DNA of 64,000 nucleotides from assembly GCF_014132355.1 (NCBI RefSeq), contig NZ_BLZO01000068.1, positions 44,799-108,798 on the forward strand. The letters run 5' to 3'. Positions 1 to 11,800 of this stretch are shown one piece after another (position 1 is the stretch's first letter; the number at the start of each line of letters is the position of its first letter). The position numbers and the translations under genes were made by a program. The notes under the pieces are model-generated. The model saw only the letters and a program-made list of their open reading frames with translations. It was not told where the DNA came from and searched no databases. Origin of the DNA: Okeania sp. KiyG1. GTDB lineage: Bacteria > Cyanobacteriota > Cyanobacteriia > Cyanobacteriales > Microcoleaceae.

Positions 1-461
1 TCAGAACTGACAGTACCGAATAAATACTGAAATTATCTTGATTTTTCTCCTTTCTTCCCCTCCTGGGAGGGGCGAGGGGTGGGTTGACTCCTGACTTCCC
101 TCCCTCCTGGGAGCAGGGCTAATTCATTGTCGCGCCTAGAATATTTACAACTGTATATTTTTGGTTAACTCACCTAGCAAGATGCACAAAATCTCAAAAT
201 TTCAAAGGATACAATTTTTCGATCGCGTGACGATGAATTGACAAATGCTCCCCATCCCCTACTCCCCACTCCCCACTCCCCTACTTCTTTTTCTCTCGTG
301 ACAATAAATAGACCCTGCCTCCTGGGAGGGGAGGGGCGAGGGGTGGGTTGACTCCTGAGGACTCGCTAAGTTATTTATAAGTATTCAACCGAACATGATA
401 TAAAAGATGGCTCAACCTAACTTCAATTCTGATTTCTAGTCTTCTACCCCAACAAACAATT
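1..461. other. Non-coding, repeat-rich left edge
   Basis: I see no gene here. Two copies of a G-rich stretch (GAGGGGTGGGTTGACTCCTG, about 71-91 and 337-356) occur again near 6.35 kb and, reverse-complemented, near 48.95 kb. Positions 389-403 carry a variant of the inverted-terminal motif CCGGACATGATAT that bounds the small element at 6252-6412, so this stretch probably holds a decayed copy of that element. Confidence 0.5.
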
Positions 462-2777
462 CTATGGTTGTAAAGAAGATTGATATAAACTATCAAGCTG
501 TTCTACAACAGATCGAGGCTTGAAAGTAAAACGGATGTAAAAAACCTTTGATGCTTCTTCTACCCTTAAGACTTTTCCATAAATATGCTCGCTCATAAAC
601 GATTGATTGCTAGGATTTAATAAATTAAGTTGGATATTACTATGAACTAATGGTAGTGAATCTTCTGAAGCATATCTGTTAATTTCTATCTCCGCTCCTC
701 TTTGAGAAAGCTTAACTAACTTTCCCTTAAATACAGTATTACTAATATGTTTACCTTCTACAATTAAATAAAATATAGGAATTTTTTGTTCTATCGGTAA
801 GAGAATTTCCTCCTCTTTCGGCAAAAATAGATTATATTTATCTCTAATTCCTCCCACCTCATAAATATTAATTGGATGACTAATACCTTTAGGTCTAATT
901 TCCTTCGTACTATCTATCCTTAATTGTGAAGTACCGATCACTGCCCTAGTAGCATCAGAAATCAGAATTTGATTTCCAGTAGCATAGCTTTCTATGCGAA
1001 AAGCCAAATTAACTTCCCAACCAATAGCAGTATATTCAGTATGTTCTTCAGAGCCAATATTTCCGACTACAGCATCCCCTGTATTAATACCAATACCCAT
1101 TTCCAAAGCTGGCAACCCCAGAACTTTGATTTTTTGATTAATAGATTTCATTTCTAGCTGCATTGCCACTGCACAAGCCACAGCTCTATGTGCATCATCT
1201 TCCCTAGCTGTAGGAGCGCCGAACAAAACCATTATCCCATCACCAAGTAGTTTGTCAATACTACCACCATATTTTGTAATTATTTTTAATATATCTTTGA
1301 GATAAATATTAATAATTTCTACAACACTTTCTGAGGATAGTTGCTCAGAAATGGCAGTGAAGCCTCTTAGATCGGAAGTTAATACAGTTATACATTGCCT
1401 CTTACCTCCTATTTTTAAACCCTCTTTACTTTCCAATAAGTTCTTGACTATTTCATTGGAGTGATAACGAGCAAAAGTTTTTCTAATCAAACTAGCAGTG
1501 CCAGCAACATAACCTGTAATGGCAAATGAAGAAACTACTATTGCCAATAAAGGAGGCACTACAGGAAGCCACCATCCCCAAATAAACATAATATAAGTGC
1601 TAAGAAAAATGATCGCAGATTCTAGGGTGAGATGCTTCAATAATGTTAGTGACAAGAATTTTTGGGTTTGATTTTGCCACTGCCATGTAACTGTGGCACT
1701 AACTCCAGACCAGATAAAAATCCATAACCATTCCTGGGGTTCAGACCAAGTTTTGATTAAGGGACGTTCATTTAGGGCCGCACTAATAATTTGACTAATA
1801 AAATTTGCTTGCAGTTCTACTCCTGCCATTGGTATTGGTGGAGCTAGCAAATGACTACTGTAGGGTGTATAGAATAGATCGTTGAAGCTTTCTCCTACTG
1901 CTCCAATCAGAATTATGCGATCGCGTCCCCAGTCTGGAGGGACTCGGTCGTCAAGAATATCTGTCAGAGAAACTTTTTCAAAATGACTACTTGGCCCTCT
2001 ATAGTTAATTAATAACTGATATCCACGAGCATCAGCTCTTACATAAGCACCATCATTTTTTTGAAAAGGAGGGAAAACTTGACTTCCCACCCGCCAGCGA
2101 TCAGTTCCCTCTACTATTTCTGCTCTAATATTTTCCTTTTCTAAATAAAGCAATGCTAAATGCAGGGCAAAACTATAAATAATTTCCCCATCTTTATTAT
2201 CTAAATAAAACAAGCCTCGCCGAGATCTGTTATCTGCATCGACAGGGGTATCATTTGCTCCTACTTGTCCTTTTTCTTGTAAAGCAGGTGGTGCTGCTAC
2301 TCCTTCTCCTCTATCATCCCCTACTACTTTTTGGATGCCAACTAAATTAGGAGTGTTTTGAAATACTTTAACCAGTTCTCGATAACCAGGCGGTACAGGT
2401 AAATTTCGGTAAATATCTAAACCAATAGCCCTGGGTTCCATTGCTTTGAGTTTTTTGAGCAGCTTGGCAAGAGTTGCGTCAGGAATTGTTCCCCGACCTA
2501 CTCTGCGTATATCCGCTTCATCAATACCAACAATTACGATACGTTTGTCCCTTGGAGGTAAAGGTCTATTTCTGATATAAAAGTCGTATGTACCCCACTC
2601 CCAGAGTTGCAATATTCCAGTTAGACGTAGTAATATCACTAATATAGTTACGCAGGGAGTAGTTATCCACACCCCGCGCCACTGCCAAATTAATGATTTA
2701 GCTCTTGATCCACAAGAATCATAATGAGATTTCACTAAAGGTTTCTCAATATGTTTAACTTTTAGGTAATCTAACAA
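462..2777 (-). CDS. CHASE2-domain class III adenylate cyclase
   Basis: Membrane sensor cyclase predicted to make cAMP from ATP. Order seen: one N-terminal membrane segment (about residues 36-56), an extracytoplasmic CHASE2 domain (about 57-330), a cluster of three membrane segments (about 346-430), a class III cyclase domain (about 445-630) and a C-terminal PilZ-like domain (about 660-765, with KLSQRGAEIEI). The two metal-binding aspartates are present in SDLRGFT (about D468) and LGDGIMVLFG (about D512). The Lys in GGSIDKLLGD and the Thr in EYTAIG fit the Lys/Thr purine pair of cyanobacterial CyaB-type adenylate cyclases. Oddity: the usual GDxVNxAxR is IGWEVNLAFR, so the normally conserved Asp is Trp. 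The start is TTG, preceded by AAGG. The DUF928 gene lies 6 bp upstream on the same strand, so the two are probably co-transcribed. Confidence 0.88.
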   Translation of the reverse strand: MLDYLKVKHIEKPLVKSHYDSCGSRAKSLIWQWRGVWITTPCVTILVILLRLTGILQLWEWGTYDFYIRNRPLPPRDKRIVIVGIDEADIRRVGRGTIPDATLAKLLKKLKAMEPRAIGLDIYRNLPVPPGYRELVKVFQNTPNLVGIQKVVGDDRGEGVAAPPALQEKGQVGANDTPVDADNRSRRGLFYLDNKDGEIIYSFALHLALLYLEKENIRAEIVEGTDRWRVGSQVFPPFQKNDGAYVRADARGYQLLINYRGPSSHFEKVSLTDILDDRVPPDWGRDRIILIGAVGESFNDLFYTPYSSHLLAPPIPMAGVELQANFISQIISAALNERPLIKTWSEPQEWLWIFIWSGVSATVTWQWQNQTQKFLSLTLLKHLTLESAIIFLSTYIMFIWGWWLPVVPPLLAIVVSSFAITGYVAGTASLIRKTFARYHSNEIVKNLLESKEGLKIGGKRQCITVLTSDLRGFTAISEQLSSESVVEIINIYLKDILKIITKYGGSIDKLLGDGIMVLFGAPTAREDDAHRAVACAVAMQLEMKSINQKIKVLGLPALEMGIGINTGDAVVGNIGSEEHTEYTAIGWEVNLAFRIESYATGNQILISDATRAVIGTSQLRIDSTKEIRPKGISHPINIYEVGGIRDKYNLFLPKEEEILLPIEQKIPIFYLIVEGKHISNTVFKGKLVKLSQRGAEIEINRYASEDSLPLVHSNIQLNLLNPSNQSFMSEHIYGKVLRVEEASKVFYIRFTFKPRSVVEQLDSLYQSSLQP

Positions 2778-2783
2778 TTTATC

Positions 2784-3545
2784 TTACCTTTTAGCGGGTT
2801 TTATTTCCTGACAACAATCAAAGATTTGAATATCGGCATAGTCCCCTAGTCCAACTGATTTTAACAGTTCTCTCCAGGCATTAGGATTAGCAACACGAGA
2901 TTTTTCTAAAGTTGTAATTGTTTCGCTCCAAACTGATGATTCAGCATAGAGTTTAGCTTGGTCTAATGGTTTTTCCTGCAGTTCTTTTAATTTATCTTCC
3001 GTTTCTGGCTTGAGAGTTGTACGTTCTAGCAAGCTATTAATGTAAAAATCTAAACTACGATTATCTGGATCGCAAACTATGCCAAAGTGCCAAATATAAG
3101 TGTTATTCGGTTTTAATTCAACTGTTTTTGGCAAACTTACTTTGATAATTCCAGCGGAGTCAGGCAGAGATAAACCTATTTTATATATTGGTTCTCTGAC
3201 TCTATTTGTCCAATCAAATAAAGCAAATTCTGCCTTTCGTTTACTACTTTTAGGAACATAAAGGTAAATATTTGGGTTAGGACTAACTGTTGTACCAATG
3301 TTATTTTCTGGTACTACGACCGTTAGGTTGCTTAGTTCTTGTTTAATTATTGGATTACAAGGGCCGCGAGACCCAGCTCCTCTAGTTCTCGATGGCGCAC
3401 CTCTGGAGGTTGTTGGTGGAAATGTTACGGCCTGTAATTGTGGGCTTGATTCCACCTTAGTTTTTCCAGTTTGAGGGTGATTGACTGGAGGAGCTGAAAC
3501 TAAAAGACCTACTAAAGAAAGTCCTAAAAAGTTTCGTACAAACAT
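2784..3545 (-). CDS. DUF928 family secreted protein
   Basis: A 253-residue protein with a short hydrophobic N-terminus (about residues 3-18) consistent with Sec export. A low-complexity Ser/Thr/Arg/Gly linker follows (about 35-62), then the DUF928 body. Recognisable DUF928 features are the Pro-rich PNPNIYLYVP stretch, the FALFDW segment, the LKPNNTYIWHFGIVCD stretch and a helical C-terminus with W(R)ELL and DYADIQ. The molecular function of the family is unknown. In cyanobacteria it often sits beside CHASE2, CHAT or DUF1822 genes. Here it is the first gene of a two-gene unit with the CHASE2 cyclase, so it may form an extracytoplasmic partner for that sensor; this is inference from context. 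Confidence 0.82.
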   Translation of the reverse strand: MFVRNFLGLSLVGLLVSAPPVNHPQTGKTKVESSPQLQAVTFPPTTSRGAPSRTRGAGSRGPCNPIIKQELSNLTVVVPENNIGTTVSPNPNIYLYVPKSSKRKAEFALFDWTNRVREPIYKIGLSLPDSAGIIKVSLPKTVELKPNNTYIWHFGIVCDPDNRSLDFYINSLLERTTLKPETEDKLKELQEKPLDQAKLYAESSVWSETITTLEKSRVANPNAWRELLKSVGLGDYADIQIFDCCQEIKPAKR

Positions 3546-4871
3546 GATAAAAAATCACCACCGTTAAGCTAAAGTTATATAGCTATTGGTATTTTTAGCT
3601 ATTTTATATGATTATAACATATAGTTGTTTTACATTATCGATAATTAATAGAATAACTAAGTTATAATTATTAAGTTTGTGTGGGGTAATTATTATGCGA
3701 GAATGGAACTGCTAATTTAGCAATAGTAATTAACAGATTAAGATTTTTTATATCGGGAGTAGGGAGTAGGGGAAATAATTGATAAATAAGAGTGGGATAA
3801 TTGATTTTATTTTTTATGATCGCCAGATGTCTATATAGTTAGTATTGCTTTACAGAGTTGCCAGATTATTTTTTCAGCGAAATAGTTATTTTTTCTTCTG
3901 CTGAAAACTGTCTTGTTGGTTTTTATTGTTCTTTTTTTCAAGTATTTATTTTTTTGTTCGCATCTCAAATTTAGAGACTAAATATAATATAGCCATTCCC
4001 AGGAAGCGTGAGGTACGCGCATTCGTTGGTTTTAGGGAAAACTTAACTGGGAATAGAAGACAAATTAAAGATAGGTGTACCTCATTAGGTTGAGAAGCGC
4101 TATGTACGCGTACTGTAAGTTTTTTTTGGTAGTCATTCTTGTGTAATAGTAAATAGGAACAATTCAATAATTGATAATTGATAATTGATAATTGATAATT
4201 ACCTCTCCCTAAAACGGATAGGATTGAATAAAAGGAAAATTTTTTCTCTCTGGGTCTGATGGATATGGCTCCGAGACCCGCTCTGATCAGAGCCGCTCCG
4301 CTTCATATTTAGAGCCTAAATATAATATAGCAATTCCCAGGAAGCTTGAGGTACGCGCATTAGTTGGTTTTAGGGAAAACTTAACTGGGAATAGAAGACA
4401 AATTAAAGATAGGTGTACCTTATTAGGTTGAGAAACGCTATGTACGCGTACTGTAAGTTTTTTTTGGTAGTCATTCTTGTGTAATAGTAAGTAGGAACAA
4501 TTCAATAATTGATAATTGATAATTGATAATTGATAATTGATAATTACCTCTCCCTAAAACGGATAGGATTGAATAAAAGGAAAATTTTTTCTCTCTGGGT
4601 CTGATGGATATGGCTCCGAGACCCGCTCTGATCAGAGCCGCTCCGCTTTATATGTTGCGGAGCAAAACGCCATCCCACCCTACCGGAAGCTACGCTTTTT
4701 CCGTTTGTCATGCTCCGCAAAGATGTTGCGTAGCAAAACGACCGCTTGTTTCTTCACGGCGAGTGAGAGGATTTTTACCTTAACTATTCGGTAATGCCGA
4801 GTGCGGGTATGGCCGCGAGAAAGTCCTAATGCTGAGTGCTGAATGCTGAGTGCTGAATGCTATTTTATTAT
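3546..4871. repeat. Intergenic tandem duplication, about 340 bp unit
   Basis: Two near-identical blocks lie at about 3965-4285 and 4303-4640, offset by 338-344 bp; the difference is the copy number of the heptamer GATAATT (4167-4200 and 4505-4544). Each copy contains a 72-73 codon frame on the minus strand, but these frames only mirror the repeat and have no separate coding signal. The segment around AGGTGTACCT is found again near 60.75 kb. Positions 4810-4862 hold a short GAGTGCTGAATGCT repeat. No gene is visible elsewhere in this stretch. Confidence 0.75.
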
Positions 4872-5708
4872 TCATTTATCTTGTCCCTGGTTTAAGGCAG
4901 TAATAACTGCCTGCTGACTAATATTTTGATAAATTTTCTTAAAATAATCCTCGATAATATTGGCAGATGTACCTAAAGGAAGAGGTCCTAAAACATCTAA
5001 AACTGTCTCATTACTTGGGGGTGGTGTAATTACTACTAGGGATGAATCTAGCTTTTGTTTGTATTCCCAAAAATGTTCAAAATTTATAGATTCTTGAGTT
5101 GCTGAAGTTGGAGATTTTTGTGTTTTTTCTGTTGTGTTTTTTTCTTTGATTGTGGAATTTTTTTCTTGACTTTGACCACGTTTTTGCCGGAGAATTTCTA
5201 ATATTTTTTCTTTGCTACGACCGCGTAATTGAAATAATAAAAATGGATCGTCACTAAAGCGATCGCCTAATATATAATAAACTGCTGCGATATGTTTACA
5301 AACTCTTTTTGGGTCTGGGCAGTCACATTTAGCATGGATATCATCTAAGGTAAATGGAAATAGTCTTAAACCATTAACAGCAAAAACTTCTTCTATATTT
5401 TGAGGCATTTCTCCTGCTAATAATTTGGCAGTAAAAATTGCTCTTTGTGACATTGTTTCAATGACATAATTCCAGTCTTCATCACTAAAAGTATCTAACC
5501 ATAATGATTGTTTATAAGGTTCTGGAGCTGTTCCTTGAACTTGGGAAATAATTTCTTTGTCTTTAAATTCTATACTGAGAACATTTCCTTGTCTGGCATA
5601 ATTTCTTGCTCTTTCTAATCGTTTTTTAAATCGATAAGAATTTAACAAGTCTATCCATTGTTGAGTCCACCATTCTTTATCGTTTTGTGAGTTGTTGTAG
5701 TTAGTCAT
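4872..5708 (-). CDS. SWIM zinc-finger protein
   Basis: A 278-residue protein with a SWIM zinc finger, C-x-C-x6-C-x-H, at residues 128-139 (CDCPDPKRVCKH). Conserved flanks are FPFTLDDIHA before it and IAAVYYILGDRFSDDPF after it. Residues 185-205 are a Lys/Thr/Gln-rich linker, and the C-terminus (about 208-278) contains the conserved GPLPLG stretch. SWIM fingers bind nucleic acid or protein. In many cyanobacteria this family is encoded next to a SNF2-type helicase, and here the helicase lies on the same strand 3.2 kb upstream (8872-12061), separated by repeats and a broken reductase. A shared role in chromosome maintenance is inference. The ATG start at 5708 has no strong ribosome site. Confidence 0.85.
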   Translation of the reverse strand: MTNYNNSQNDKEWWTQQWIDLLNSYRFKKRLERARNYARQGNVLSIEFKDKEIISQVQGTAPEPYKQSLWLDTFSDEDWNYVIETMSQRAIFTAKLLAGEMPQNIEEVFAVNGLRLFPFTLDDIHAKCDCPDPKRVCKHIAAVYYILGDRFSDDPFLLFQLRGRSKEKILEILRQKRGQSQEKNSTIKEKNTTEKTQKSPTSATQESINFEHFWEYKQKLDSSLVVITPPPSNETVLDVLGPLPLGTSANIIEDYFKKIYQNISQQAVITALNQGQDK

Positions 5709-5984
5709 TGGGTTATTACAGCAGTTATCGAGTTGATGAGGTACAAAGTTTTATTGCTCTAGTGCCGCTACGCGGAAGTCAAAAGTCGTAGGGGCGAATG
5801 GCATTTGCGCTCCGCAAAGCTCCGAATGGCAACGGTACAAAAGCGAGTGCGGTCTTGGCGAGGTTTCCTACGGGACGCCTACTGTGCGGAAGTAATTCCG
5901 CACACAGCACCTCCAGAATGTAAGACGCACATCTGACAGTCAATCATTTTTGATTAGACATCTCCAGAAAAGAGGGAGTAGGCA

Positions 5985-6012
5985 GTAGGGACGTTGCATG
6001 CAACGTCCGTAC
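5985..6012. repeat. 28-bp palindromic repeat (core CGTTGCATGCAACG)
   Basis: Begins GTAGGGACGTTGCA and ends TGCAACGTCCGTAC: 14-bp arms with one mismatch and no loop. Identical copies lie at 13441-13468 and 24986-25013. Confidence 0.8.
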
Positions 6013-6137
6013 AGCAGTAGGGAGAAATAATTGATAATTTATGTGTGAGAATTGATTTGATTTTTGATTTTTGGAGATGTCTATTTGTAATTGTTTTAGG
6101 ATTTTGTAACTGGTCAGTTATTTCCGCCATCCTGCAC

Positions 6138-6206
6138 TAGGGAACAGGGAACAGGGAACAGGGAACAGGGAACAGGGAACAGAGGACAGGGGACAGGGGA
6201 CAGGGG
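6138..6206. repeat. Heptanucleotide array GGAACAG
   Basis: Tandem copies of GGAACAG grading into GGGGACA. Similar short heptamer arrays occur elsewhere in the window with other units (GATAATT, GACTTCT, AATTTAG, TTATCAG, GGAGACA, ATAATGG). They resemble the short tandemly repeated repetitive sequences described in filamentous cyanobacteria. Confidence 0.8.
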
Positions 6207-6251
6207 AATAAATAGTCTTATAACTGTACCTCACTATCCTCAAAAGTGCTG

Positions 6252-6412
6252 TAATATCATGTCCGGATAATTAGTTATAAAAAAACTTTCTCCTTCAACT
6301 CCAGTTGTTCTTCTTTCTTCCCCTCCACGGTCGGGGGAGGGGCGAGGGGTGGGTTGACTCCTGAGGACTCCGTAGTTATTTATTTATCACTGTTTAACCG
6401 GACATGATATTA
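6252..6412. mobile_element. 161-bp MITE-like element with perfect terminal inverted repeats
   Basis: The left end TAATATCATGTCCGG (6252-6266) is the exact reverse complement of the right end CCGGACATGATATTA (6398-6412). The interior is non-coding and carries the GGGTTGACTCCTGAGGACTC stretch. A related element in the opposite orientation lies at 48887-49093, and the same ends recur in each unit of the 49105-50340 array. No transposase is encoded, so any mobility would be in trans. Confidence 0.7.
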
Positions 6413-6878
6413 AGTGGACTGACACAGCTAAAACTGTGCAATAGATTGTTATTTCTATGTGTCTTTATCTCCCCACCCTCCCCACACTCCCTACGCTTCC
6501 CACCCTTACCATCTAGGTATCTTTATCTCCCCCACTTCCCTACTCCCCCACTTCCCTACTCCCTAATGCACCATTTAAGGTGTGTCAGTCCAGTAAGTAC
6601 CTGCGCAAAATTAATTTAACATTTGTAAACAGGGAATAGGGAATAGGGCAATAAAAAATATACTTTTGTCCACAAGATGTCAATCTATAGCGCTGTGCGC
6701 AGGCAACAGGCAATAGGCAACAGCTCCGGAAGGGGGAATAAAAAACCGATAATATAAGACTTTTAGCTATTGGACAGTTCCTGTAATTTGTACATTGCTA
6801 TAAAAATAATTTTTCCCACTTACTTATTTAAGCTGACCATCAAATATACACAGGACTTACCCATAACCAGCAGGTATA

Positions 6879-6906
6879 GTAGGGGTTAACGGTCGTTAAC
6901 CCCTAC
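6879..6906. repeat. 28-bp palindromic repeat (core GGTTAACGGTCGTTAACC)
   Basis: Same length and outer ends (GTAGGG and CCCTAC) as the other 28-bp palindromes but with a different core. The 13-bp arms are perfect around a central GT. Confidence 0.75.
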
Positions 6907-7020
6907 AAATGGTTTATCTCAACGTTGGTTGAAGACCCGCGCTCTCCCGAAGGGGAGCGTCGGGATGTTTGCGCAGCATTCCGCAGGAAAAACCAATCAA
7001 TAAGAGCGGTTCTTACAATA

Positions 7021-7225
7021 GTGTGCTATCCTAAATAGGATAAGGCTGCTGGGCTAGCAGTGTCAGTCTGTGGAGCGCGCCTTTAGACCGAAAAGAGGTT
7101 CGGCCTCGGAGGCTGGTGCTATGTTAGCGCAGCTCCTCTGTCAAGAGGCAGCAGAAAGTCCCTATCAGTGATGGAGCGGGAATCCTGCGCTGTCACGCAA
7201 GTGCAGCGTCGGGAGGATGTCAAGA
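7021..7225 (+). ncRNA. Candidate structured RNA (HEARO / omega-RNA-like), no associated ORF
   Basis: A non-coding stretch, more GC-rich than its surroundings, packed with short complementary arms: ATCCT/AGGAT (7028-7041), CTGCT/AGCAG (7046-7060), CCGAA/TTCGG (7088-7103), CCTCT/AGAGG (7135-7148) and a 3' hairpin CGCTG/CAGCG (7188-7208) followed by TCGGGAGGATGTCAAG. This layout, and the terminal GGGAGGATGTCA type of end, resemble the guide-RNA scaffolds linked to IscB/TnpB nucleases (HEARO RNA, IS200/IS605 right ends). No iscB or tnpB frame adjoins it. The next gene is the tail of a reductase on the other strand. The family assignment is from memory of the general pattern and is uncertain; the strong local pairing is what the sequence shows. 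Confidence 0.4.
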
Positions 7226-7330
7226 TATCGTCTTTTGCTTAAGTCCTGAGTATGTCAAACAGTCAATCATATCATTTTCGGTTGAATACTGACAGCACTT
7301 CCCACAAAAAACTTGATTTTCAAAAATTGT

Positions 7331-8660
<1,330 letters not shown>

Positions 8661-8726
8661 TTTGATTCTCCTATTTAATCGATCGTACTTTTCTTTCTCA
8701 AGGTGAATGTTGCATTGAAACCTCAC

Positions 8727-8871
8727 CTAATAATTAATAATTGAACAATTCAGGTTTTAAGCCTCTCATGAGCAAGGAGAAACAAGCAAAAATTTTCCTT
8801 TTATTCAATCAATTCCGTTTTAGGGAGAGGTAATTATCAATTATCAATTATCAATTATCCATTATTGAAAC
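8727..8871. repeat. Dispersed AT-rich element with heptamer end
   Basis: About 100 bp containing AAAATTTTCCTTTTATTCAA and CGTTTTAGGGAGAGGTAATT, followed by ATCAATT repeats. The same block occurs in one or the other orientation near 4.2, 4.55, 16.7, 17.6, 43.3 and 49.2-50.3 kb. It lies between the broken reductase and the helicase. Confidence 0.6.
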
Positions 8872-11800
8872 CTACTCTTCCTCAATTACTTTATTTCTAT
8901 CAAGTATTAATAAATTTCTCAACTGGTCTGTATCTAGTTCAGTTAACCATTGTTCTCCTGCACCTACTACTTGCTCTGCTAGTTCTTTTTTACTTTCAAT
9001 TAAATCGTGTATTTTCTCTTCTAAAGTTCCAGTACAGACAAATTTATGTACCTGAACATTCCGGGTTTGACCAATTCTAAATACCCTGTCTGTAGCCTGA
9101 TTTTCTACTGCAGGGTTCCACCATCGATCAAAGTGAAAAACATGATTAGCACGAGTTAAATTTAAACCAGTACCTCCCGCTTTTAAAGAAAGAATCATTA
9201 CTGGTGGACCTTGAGGGTCTTGTTGGAATCTGTCTACCATTTCTTCTCTTTTATTTTTGCGAGTTGCTCCATATAAAAATGATACTTCTCTGCCTAATTT
9301 TTCTTGCAAATAAGGTTGTAAAACTTTTCCCCATTCGGCAAATTGAGTAAAAATAATAGCTCTTTCTGTTTCTGAAATTATTTCTTCTAACATGGCAAAT
9401 AAACGTTGCAGTTTTCCTGAATTTTTATCGCTAATTTCTAGTTTTTCCTACTACCTTTTTTAATCTGTAGAAGTACGGGATGATTACAAAGTTGTTTGAG
9501 TTTTACCAATAGGGCTAAAACTTTTCCTTTTCGCTGAATACCATCAGCAGCTTCAATCTCTGCTAAGGAAGTTTCTACTATGTCTTGATAAAGTTTTGCT
9601 TGCTCATTTGCTAATGGGCAAAAGATAGTATTTTCTTGTTTTTCTGGCAAGTCTTGAATAATATCTTTATCAGTTTTGAGCCGACGTAGAATAAATGGTT
9701 GAACCAGAGAACGCAAAGTTTGTAATGAATTTGTATCCCCATACTTTTCAATAGGAATAGCAAAGCGACGTTGGAAAAATTGTTTTTTCCTAAATATCCA
9801 GGATTCAAAAAATCTAAAATTGACCATAATTCTGAAAGGCGATTTTCTACAGGAGTTCCTGTTAAACCAATTCTAAAAGATGCTTCTAATTTTCTCACCG
9901 CTTGAGATTGTTTTGCCTCTGGATTTTTGATATTTTGAGCTTCATCAACTATTACTGCCTGCCATTTTACTGTCTGTAATATTTTTTCATCTCGATACAA
10001 TAAAGCGTAACTGGTAATTACTAAATTTTTGTCTTTAATTACTTTGAGAAACTCTTTACCTTTGGCACGTTTATCACCATGATGTACTATTACTTTTAAG
10101 GTTGGTCCGAATTTTTTAACTTCCCGTTCCCAGTTCCCTAATACTGAAGTAGGGCATACTAATAATGTAGGTGCTTCTAGTAATTCTTGTTCTTGTTGAT
10201 TGAGAAGAAAGGCTATTGTTTGGATGGTCTTACCGAGGCCCATGTCATCGGCCAAACAAGCACCTAAACCCCAACGTTCCAAAAATGTTAACCAACTGAC
10301 GCCCCGCGCTTGATAAGGACGTAGTTCACCGCGAAAATTCTTCGGAGTCGGAATTTCCTCTAAGGAACGATTATTTGTCAAAGTGTCCAGAAGTTCTTGG
10401 AGTTGACCGCCAGCTTCAAAATTAACGACGGGTAACTTTTCCATAACTTGAGTGTCTCCAGTGGCCAATCGCAAAGCATCTTCTAAAGATAAGGCCATTT
10501 CATCTTGACGACTGGCAAAGAAATTTTGGGCTGCCCGCACATCTTGAGGTTGTAGTTCGACCCACTCGCCGTTAATTTCTACTAGGGGACTATCTTTTGC
10601 CACTAATTGATTAAATTCAGCTTTAGTTAATTTCTGACCTCCAATAGACAATTCCCACTGGAAATTGAGGAGACTTTTTAAGCCTAATCTTTCAGTTTTT
10701 TTAATTTTTGGAGCTTGGGCACGAATACTTAGACCTAAGCGGGAAGCCCATCCTTCTCTATTAGCTAAACTAGGTGGTAAAATAACTCCTAAACCACTGT
10801 CTGTAAACCGCCAACTCCCACTTTTAATAAATGCATAAGCTTGGTGTGGAGTTAATTGGCAATTTTGGGGAGTTGCTTGTTGTAAACTAGGTTCAATAAT
10901 TGGATAAATTCTTGATGCTAAACCTAAGCCACTGAGCAGTGTTTCTTGAGGAAATTTAATTGTTCGTCCTTGATAGTTGAAACTTGCTACAGGATTTTTC
11001 CAAATTGTATTGGCATCGACTAAAAAGTCTGGGTCGTCTATTGCTTGAAGACAATATTCTAGAGTCCAATCTTTGGAATTTTTGGATGGTGAATGAAGGT
11101 GAAAACAGCTAATGAATTGATTTTCTGTAGTTTGATATTGTTGGAGTGGGGATTGCCAATTATTAAGTATTTTGCTAATTTGCTGTGTTTCTTTAGTGGC
11201 AGGTAATTTTAAAACTGATTGTTCTGATAAGGATTTTAACCATTGTTTAATTGCGGGATTTAATGAGGCAATTTCTGTTTGAGATATTTCGGATGATATT
11301 TGTCTAATTTGTGCGTCTATTGTTTTTTGCAAGAAATCTTGGAGTAGTTCTTGACTTGCTCTGAGGTTTGGTAATTTTGAAGTGTTATTTTTGGGGATTA
11401 TTTGTAGATTTTCTAAGGAATCTAAGGAAATAGGCGACTGCCAATCTAGTTGATATGTGCGACAAACAAGAGGCATTTGTAGGGTAAAATTTTTCAGTCG
11501 ATTTTGGTCTGTAGCACTATCAAGTAAGGGTTGCCAAATAGCAAAGTTTTGTTCATTTGATTGTTGTTCAATAGTTGGTAAAAATTTACATCTTGCTAAT
11601 AAGTCAAGACTCCATCTAGCAACATGAGACCAAAATCTTAAATCTGCCCCAATAAAAGATTCCGTGATGTTGCCCAGAGGAAAAGAGCGTAAAAATTCTA
11701 TTGTTTGTATAGGGTCTAGGCAAATTCCTTCTATTTGCCAGGGATAAAGATATAATTTTTCTGTGGTTTCTGAAAAATTAGTAGCAGAATGAAGTGGGTA

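Larger units (their letters stand above)
5709..7020. other. Repeat-rich intergenic region without a gene
   Basis: Contains a 28-bp palindrome (5985-6012), a GGAACAG heptamer array (about 6138-6206), a small inverted-repeat-bounded element (6252-6412), a second 28-bp palindrome with a different core (6879-6906) and a hairpin GCGCTCTCC-cgaa-GGGGAGCG (about 6938-6958) followed by TCGGGA. The reading frame at 6404-6619 is pyrimidine-rich low-complexity sequence and I do not accept it as a gene. Confidence 0.6.

Noticed and set aside
3946-4505. Two similar 72-73 codon frames on the minus strand as a duplicated gene
   Set aside because: The conserved unit is the DNA duplication including non-coding parts and heptamers, and no ribosome sites are seen.
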